Origin: Ectocarpus siliculosus
Lineage: Eukaryota; Sar; Phaeophyceae; Ectocarpales; Ectocarpaceae
Assembly: GCA_000310025.1 (NCBI GenBank)
Contig: FN649758.1
Coordinates: 1,281,333 to 1,345,332 of the forward strand
Reading direction: 5' to 3'
DNA length: 64,000 nucleotides
In this document: one piece after another, positions 57,651 to 64,000 of the stretch
Numbering within the stretch: the stretch's first letter is position 1
Layout of the letters: every line of letters begins with the position of its first letter
Program-made: the position numbers and the translations under genes
Notes under the pieces: generated by a model
Seen by the model: only the letters and a program-made list of their open reading frames with translations
What the model was told of the DNA's origin: nothing
The model's database searches: none

Positions 57651-58509
57651 TGCTCACAATGGCACTTCTGTCTTGACGGTGTTTGGTGTTTGACGGTATT
57701 CGTAGCGAAGTTGGTACACCTCGTTGTTTGTCTTGAGTGCATTTTGGGTGAAAAAACAGGGAGGGTGTTCCGTGTTTCTCTGAGATGTTCCTTGTCTACT
57801 GTCCAATACTTACTGCTCGCTCGTCAGTTGAGACCATCAATGATTGCGGCTACGTTCGTGCCGTTCTCTAGGTTTGCGAAACGTGTAGGAAGATGGGATA
57901 GTGCTGGAATCGCTTAAGGAATATATGAGAAAACATGAGGCACCGCCGTTGTCGTACTTCCTTGCAGTTGAGTTGCTCGCAAAATACATGCAGGTATTTC
58001 GTTACGCAAAATGTTGCATAATTGACCCTTGTCCCGGTGCGCTGTGTTACGCCAGCGAGGGGGGGGCGTTTCGATGTTTGTCTGATGTTTGTTTGGAGTA
58101 CAGACAGCAGTGCAGCCGCATGGTAGTTGTTTGGACCAACTCCTCAGGATAGTCTCATGCTATTGCTTACCAATAATTGGCATAGTCCGTCGTTGGAAAC
58201 AAGGTAATTATTTTCGTACGTTCTTGCAGGAAGACTATAGTAGCATGCCGCCAGAGTCCACATTTTAGAAGTAGATTTCGAGCGTGGCCTCTGGCGCGAC
58301 TGGTATTATGCATGTCTTGATCTTGCCCTTGCAACCGTTACAGTGTTTGGTTGAACGGTGAATATTTGTGGGGGGGTTGGTCTCGAGGTCGGGTTTCCCC
58401 TCATATATTGTTTTTCCGTGATGGGAATTTTCGCGCGTTCTTTCGGCTACATCCGGCGTGTACATGCCCACTAGTGGTTAGTTACTCGCGTAAAGAACCA
58501 AGGTGTCGG
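57651..58509. other. interior of the LTR-like element without coding sequence
   Basis: No pol-like frame, polypurine tract or other recognisable feature was seen before the second LTR-like repeat. Confidence 0.4.
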
Positions 58510-58728
58510 TGTGTCCATTCGTAGGTTTGGATATTCCGACGGGACTGTGTTAGGGTTCGCAGATAGGAACTGACAGCACCCTGGGTTGGGTTTGTTGTTG
58601 ATTCACGGGGCCCGGTCTCTGGGAGTACTTGCTGCGTGCCCACTCTCTCTTCTCCCGCCGCCTTGTCTCGGAGTCTTGATCTCGTCTGCTGTCCTGAATA
58701 CCAGTGATACAAGCATCTTCAACACACA
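58510..58728 (+). repeat. LTR-like direct repeat, 3' copy
   Basis: Second copy of 55507-55713, about 219 bp, sharing AGGTTTGGATA, GGGACTGT, GCAGATAGGAACTGACAGCA and the end CATCTTCAACACACA. It has an extra dozen bases near the end (AATACCAGTGATACAAG region). The divergence indicates an old insertion. Confidence 0.65.
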
Positions 58729-59523
58729 CGAGGGTATACGAACAACGATCGCTACACGACAAGACAATTTGAAATTGAGGTCAAGCCCCACTCCATGCAC
58801 AACAGCCTCCACTAGTGTGTGCACAACAACGCACAACTGCTGTAGTGCATTTGTCGTACACAGCAAACCTAGACGACACTCCACGAACACATATAACAAA
58901 CAGAAGATCCGAGGAAAAGAATACATGTAGCGGCTAAAAAGGAGCGACGCATCACCCCCACGAAACGAAATGAAGTGGAAACCGAAAGGTCAAGGTGAAA
59001 GAAAGTGTCACCAAAGAGAAGGGATCGAAAGCGAAGTCCGAAATGCAAAGAATGTAGTAGTCATTGAAACAACAAAGGAACTCCATTAGACACACATATT
59101 CGCCGCCATGGACATCAGCAACAGCAAGAAACGTACGCCACAGATTAACGCAAGGTGGTGCATCAAAAAGCAGAAACGGTGAAGAAATTGTTGCGAAAAA
59201 TAATACTGCCACTTCGGAGTACTTCTACTTGAAGAATGATTTAAATAGCATTTCGCTCGACGCGCGGAATGAGGGGTCAGAGAAAAGAAACAGGCGTAGA
59301 AATACTAATGTGGACGGGGACTAAGCCATCACACAGAGGTCAACACTGCCACTGCACACGCTCACACCTCACCCGACACCACGAGATAGTCAGATGTCTA
59401 CTGTCTAGCAGCCCGGGGATGAATCAGAGCGCTGTTTGGTGGACAAGCTCTCATCAGACCAGCTAGCTAAACAGCAGCAGCAGTTTTTTGCTGCTGTGCA
59501 AGGGTGTGCACCTGCTTTCCTCC
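58729..59523. other. intergenic, no gene recognised
   Basis: AT-richer sequence with short motif-free frames. No repeat was recognised. Confidence 0.4.
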
Positions 59524-60030
59524 CGTACGCTCCAAGCAGCGGGCAACGGGCTCCAAAAATCGGTCCCGACGCCCCCTACGATGTGTGTGTTTGGCCGCCG
59601 TTGGCCTATACACCATTAGGTACGTCTCACTCGCCTCTGTTTCGGGGGTGCGTCTGTTGTGGAAGCAAAGATCGGCCTGCAGACGAAGACAGACCGCAGA
59701 TAGATTTGACTTGTGTACACGCGCATTTCCCTCGCTTACGCTGCTAGCAGCAGGCGTCGAGCTCTAAACATCACTTCCGACGCCTGCCATGATGTCGGCC
59801 TTTGGTTGCCCTTGGCCTACAGCAGTGTGTACGTCGCATTGTCTCTGTTGTGGAGGTGCGTCTGTGTGGAAAGCTCCAAAGGTCGGTAGACAGATGATGA
59901 AGACAGACCGCAGATTGACATGCGTCGTCCCTCGCTTGTGCTGCCAACAGCAGGGAACGGGCTCTAAGAGTCACACCCAACCCCTCCTATTATGTGTGCC
60001 TTTGGTTGCCCTTGGCCTACAGCAGTCTCG
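59524..60030 (+). repeat. tandem repeat, two and a half ~200-230-bp units
   Basis: Units start near 59524, 59754 and 59954 (the third partial). Each has GGGCTC(C/T)AA or a variant, then a GTTGGCCTA block, a TCTGTTGTGGA block, GAAGACAGACCGCAGAT, and ends at CTGC...AGCAG. Identity between units is moderate. Short open frames differ between units, so there is no conserved coding function. Confidence 0.75.
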
Positions 60031-60532
60031 TGTGCTGCTGTGCTGATTGTCGCTTATGTTGTTTACTTGCGTGTGCTGCTGCTGTGCTGCGTCTGACTTC
60101 CAAGAATATTTTGGGGATTCTCCCCGAGCGTCGTGCCCATCGTCCAACATCTATCTCTATCTTACAAGATGTCTTACAGATGTCGACGTGTGATTAGTGG
60201 GAGACGGGTATCTACCCGGCTCTGCCCCTCCCTCTAAAACATGCATGAATTGCTGGAAGTTCTTCCCCGTGTCATGTACACAAAAATTACCCTGCGTGTG
60301 GGTCCGCTGCCAAGAAAACAACGATGCAACAAACAAGGTACCTGGTCGAGATAGTTTTGATTGACCAACGCATGTTTTCGACAGGCTAGGAGCCTCACGA
60401 AACGTGATGAAGCCCGCCCACGTCGCCCACCTCACAATTGATCCACATATACCGTTCGTTTCGCGCTCTGTCAGCCCCGCAAGCGTCAGCGCTGCACTCT
60501 GAGATGGAACACTCGTCAATTTGAGACGTTGA
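60031..60532. other. intergenic, no gene recognised
   Basis: CTG-rich triplet tracts at about 60040-60090, otherwise nothing recognised. Confidence 0.4.
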
Positions 60533-60630
60533 ATAGTGCCGGCTTGGCACTATGTACTCAGACACTATTCTGAATAGTGTCGGTGGCCGGTATAGTGCCG
60601 GTCAATGGTCTAGGCACACACCGGCACTAT
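60533..60630. repeat. short inverted-repeat element, possible MITE remnant
   Basis: ATAGTGCCGG (60533-60542) and CCGGCACTAT (60621-60630) are complementary ends, with more ATAGTG(C/T)CGG copies inside. The wording and the following GGGACACCTAC resemble the MITE at 34148-34384. Confidence 0.45.
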
Positions 60631-62323
60631 ATCGGGACACCTACAGCAGTACTGCATGCTGTATTGCACGTGAATAAACAAGTGGCCTAACTTACACATG
60701 ACAGCAGGGGGTTCACCAACCAGGTTGTCCCAAGCAGGTTTTCTGGCGCTGCGGACACCCCATGTGCAACTACCGCTCATTCGACGGGAGACATGGTCGT
60801 CTCGAATCCGTTCACACTACCTGTGATACCTCGGCCGGCTCATCAGCGCGCATAGCCGAACGTTGCAACCAGGGGGGGTCCGCAGACGAAAACATTTCCA
60901 GCAGCCTGTCGAGCGACTGCTTGCCACCACGACGTTGTTCTGTCTGTGTGTCACCCGCGACTTGGAGAACTTATTGGTAACATAGACCTACTTCGACCAA
61001 TAGGTTTCGATCCTCCATGTGTCTGGTGTTGGAACTATGTAATGGCCTGGCGTGTTGAGGCCACACGCCCTCGTCGTGGTCTGCGCGCGCAGCCGACACC
61101 TGTCACCTTGCCCATGTCCGAGGTCCATCTCATGATCTGTCGGTACTCGGTAGCATACGGTATTGGTCGAGCTTCTTCTTGGCACAAGGCAACAAATACG
61201 ATATAACGTCATGTTGTACATACGGACATACTAAATAGTGCTTGCGGTATCAAGATCATGGCAACAACCGCGCTGGCCAAGCAAAGAGACACGTACTCGA
61301 TCATGTGTCCTTTTAAAAAAATTCAAAAAGTGAGACAGACCGCAGAGAGACAGCAGTAGATCCCACGTGCCGTTCTACCCGTATCCCTTGAGGACCTCAC
61401 CTTGTGCTTGACTGCGTATCAATGGCCGTAGCAGCTATTGGTTTCACTGGCCAGTGTTGCGGCGTGCGTTTGAGGCGCCAGGGCGCGTGTCGTAAGTGCG
61501 ACAGGCTCTTTTCCTAGGCGCTGCTCGCTGCTGGCGGCCACCACGACTGCGTCCGCTAGCGCGGGCGGTTTAGGGGTGGGTCGGCCGCAAACGGCGGACC
61601 CCCCGGGAGTTTTAATGTTTTAATCCTGGAATATGGAGTTTTTTGCTCATCTCTGCTGCTGTTTCAGCACTCAAAACTCTTACACGACGGGGAGCAGTGA
61701 CAGAGACAAAGGTAGAGGATAGAGAGGTGGGCCCCGGCGACGACGATCAGGTGGTATATTTTTGGTAAGATCACAGATGCGACCGCCCGAATTTGACGGC
61801 GATTTTTTTTCGTCAAGAACAAGCTCATGTAAGCAAGCAGTGTGGATCTTGCTGGGTACAGCAGTAGTACACTTGCACGGCGGTACAAGTAGATCGAGCA
61901 ATCAACATGGATACTAATAGAAACTTGCATCCTGCCTCAGGCGAACCCCTGGTTTTCTGGCAGCATGACTGGTTGCGAAGACATGGTGACGGAGGGTAAT
62001 GTAGATCGGGTATAACCGCTTGGGAGTAAAGATACCACGGGGAAAAGCCGCAAGTACTGACCCCGTTGGATAATATCATACGAGTATAACTTCCACTGCA
62101 GCATCGACTGCACGCATTTGACGGCGTGCCGGAGATGTTATTTTGTAGAAAATACTCCATTTTAGAGGTGTACCTAACCCAAATCGTACAACTGGAGGGG
62201 GGGGGGGGAGGAGTCACACACATAACAACAAATTTGGTGGTAGAACTTTGGAACGAGTTGAAGAAAACAACGACAACAACACAGACTCACGTCCCATTTT
62301 TGACTTGCGCGCAGCTCTGATAG
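60631..62323. other. intergenic, no gene recognised
   Basis: Scattered short frames only. A G-rich run occurs at about 62197-62211 and a GC-rich palindromic area at about 61540-61605. No RNA gene or transposon was identified. Confidence 0.4.
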
Positions 62324-62866
62324 ACAAGACTGGTGAAGCTCGTGTCCGACAAGGCGACATCAGGACAGTGGGCCGAATGGCTCGGAGCCCCGCTGGAGCA
62401 TGCACTTGCCGACGGCGGCAAGGAACTTGCCTTGGGTCTCCTGAACGCCGCGGGGTAGACCGAGGAGCAGACTGAGAGGGCTGTGGCAGGCGCACAATGA
62501 TCCAGGCGGCTGCCGAATGCGGCGGCAAGGAGAGGCGGTGTTTAATATTCCGGAGGACAGTGGTTTGGAGGAGCTTCAACGCTAGCTCAGGGGAGAGGAC
62601 GCGATGGCCGCCCTCCAACGGGCGCGCCCATGCCGGTGCGACGCGTTTGCTGATGCTCGCCGCCGCCGACACGAGTCTCCTCGACGCCAAGTGCCGCAGC
62701 GCTCTGCACTACACGGTGGAGGGGGGACACCTGCAAGGACTAGCGCCGCCCGTGGGCGACGGGGTGGGGGGTGGGGGCGCGGGCAGAGGACTGGGCAAGA
62801 TGCTGGCGCAGGGTGGTGGAGCTGGAAGACGATGCAGTTTTCCGGACGATCGTGGGGTTCCTTTGA
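62324..62866 (+). pseudogene. frameshifted ankyrin-family pseudogene
   Basis: Three blocks match the ankyrin gene at 52878-54350 in order but in different frames. First comes LVKLVSDKATSGQWAEWLGA with LEHALADGGKELALGLL (62327-62455). Then HAGATRLLMLAAADTSLLDA and RSALHYTVEGGHLQ (about 62630-62740). Last is VVELEDDAVFRTIVGFL ending at a TGA at 62864-62866. Most repeats are deleted. The terminal block agrees better with the 50095 fragment than with the intact gene, so a third, lost family member may have been the source. Confidence 0.75.
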
Positions 62867-63769
62867 AATATGAGGAAGGCGTTCTTCTGCTCGGTGAAAA
62901 AGAACGCGTGTCGTTTTGCGGTGTAGTGGTGTACCTTCTTCGTCATCTCTGCCGGTGCTTTGTTACGGTTGGTTGTGTTTGTGCCGAGAGGCGAAACCGG
63001 TGTGTGTGAAGTTCAGTCCCCCGATCGATCGTCCTTAACATCTCGCCAGATGTTGTAGACCGTGCAGAAGAGATTTGAGGGGGGGGCAGAAAACACCGCC
63101 CAAGTCAACAACACAAAACACGATGGCCAGAAACCAACGGTGCTCTCACTAGCCAATCGTCGCAACGCCGCGCGCGCCTCGCTGAACGCCTTCTCAACAG
63201 TCCCGCCAGACCGAAGCGTTTCGCCTACGATACTCTTCTCCAGGTGGTAAAACCGGGGCCGCGATACTGCAACGAACGACGAATAAAGCAGGCCGCAACT
63301 CCGAGACTATTCCCTTGTCACTTGTGGGTGTGACCAGTAGAACCACAATGAAGGGTTTAAGAGATGAACCCTCCGCCAAACACGCTAGCTAGCAGCCCTG
63401 GGCCATGACTGCTGCGTTAGTGCCTGCTGGGACAAAACTGACTGACGAACTTTGCATCAACTGGCTGTTGCATCGCGTGCTTCGCGTCAGGCTACAGCAC
63501 TCGTGGGCCGATTGGTCGCGATCAACAGCACTGGTGAAAAGCTCTTGGCGCAGATCAAGGAATCAAGTCAATTTACACTTTGTGAAACTAATAGGGGACT
63601 GCTGGCCACAAATAGGGGGGGTGGATCGGCATGCCGCATACCCGCCCTACAGAAGGACCCCGGTTCTCAGTGCCAGAGGAGCAGATGAGAGACCACGCAT
63701 CACCCTCCCGTCACTCCGAAAGACCAGCGCTTCAAGCAACAGGTCGTGTCTACTGCTGCAGTATGTACC
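62867..63769. other. intergenic, 5' flank of the edge gene
   Basis: A frame at 63452-63688 (+) has fairly protein-like composition (LVAINSTGEKLLAQIKE) but no start ATG, motif or splice evidence. It could be a relic or an upstream exon. Confidence 0.35.
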
Positions 63770-64000
63770 ATGGCGAAGCCAAACGCCTTCGGAAACATGC
63801 TGCTTGACGCTGCTTCCTGGCTAGGACGGGGCCGATTTCCTGATCTGCCTCGAGTGCAGTCGAAGCTCTCCCTGCGGGGTCGAGTTCGGAAAGCAGCGCC
63901 AACGAGTAACGCGCAACAGAATGTTCAGGGGGCCAAGAGTCCGCGAGCGGCGCGGGGGGTGCTGAAAAAAGAGTTGGCCCAAACAGCAGGGTCGCGAAGC
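63770..64000 (+). CDS. unidentified gene, 5' end only, runs off the window
   Basis: An ATG in a strong context (ACCATGGCG) opens a frame with no stop through the window edge, at least 77 codons. It begins MAKPNAFGNMLLDAASWLGR and becomes basic and Ser/Ala/Lys-rich (KLSLRGRVRKAAPTSNAQQN). I do not recognise it. The start and open frame are visible; whether it is a gene depends on the sequence beyond 64000. Confidence 0.4.
   Translation, partial: MAKPNAFGNMLLDAASWLGRGRFPDLPRVQSKLSLRGRVRKAAPTSNAQQNVQGAKSPRAARGVLKKELAQTAGSRS

Noticed and set aside
1-64000. CRISPR arrays, tRNA or rRNA genes
   Set aside because: No regularly spaced short repeats, no tRNA T-arm/acceptor combination and no rRNA-like sequence could be recognised by eye; an RNA-gene scan would be decisive.

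Overview
This window looks like nuclear DNA of a photosynthetic heterokont, most probably a brown alga close to Ectocarpus. That is inference from four things: genes cut into many short exons by GT-AG introns of about 200-700 bp; a gatB gene whose first exon could encode a bipartite plastid presequence; an ankyrin gene whose C-terminal tail I associate with brown-algal ankyrin families; and a mixed repeat load of LINE, copia-like, hAT-like and tyrosine-recombinase relics. Bases 1-290 are G-homopolymer-rich and look like unreliable sequence at a contig edge. I found no tRNA, rRNA or CRISPR array.

Layout. 2494-5465 (+) is a six-exon aldo/keto reductase with a signal peptide. 6377-10731 (-), convergent with it, is a single 4.3-kb open exon for an NRPS-like protein with the order adenylation, carrier, GNAT, GNAT, which recalls insect Ebony. 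11014-23000 is gene-poor and repeat-rich: a hAT-type MITE with an 8-bp target duplication, a truncated LINE copy, several dispersed and tandem repeats and a foldback element with a perfect 35-bp stem. 23074-26427 (+) is a putative PAN/Apple-like membrane protein; a broken paralogue lies at 29580-30660, just after a decayed tyrosine recombinase (28850-29460, -). 31303-32154 (-) is a small gene resembling the PIERCE/UPF0691 ciliary microtubule proteins. 33147-33990 is an unidentified decayed coding region. 34800-41573 (+) is a 12-exon gatB.

42477-49598 is the most complex structure. Two nearly identical 1.7-kb arms, each carrying a convergent copy of an unknown two-exon gene, form a palindrome around a 95-bp spacer, with hAT-like TIR sequence at the centre. 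The right arm was later split by a 5'-truncated LINE (46043-49513) that ends in a CAA tail and is flanked by AATCAG.

50095-62866 contains three ankyrin loci of one family (one intact, one fragment, one frameshifted), a copia-like gag relic between two LTR-like repeats, and minisatellites. A further unidentified gene starts at 63770 and runs off the window.

How the genes work together: the confident genes (AKR, NRPS-like enzyme, gatB, ankyrin protein, ciliary-like protein) look like unrelated single-copy loci set in transposon-derived DNA. The only adjacency that might be functional is the AKR beside the Ebony-like synthetase, and that is speculative.
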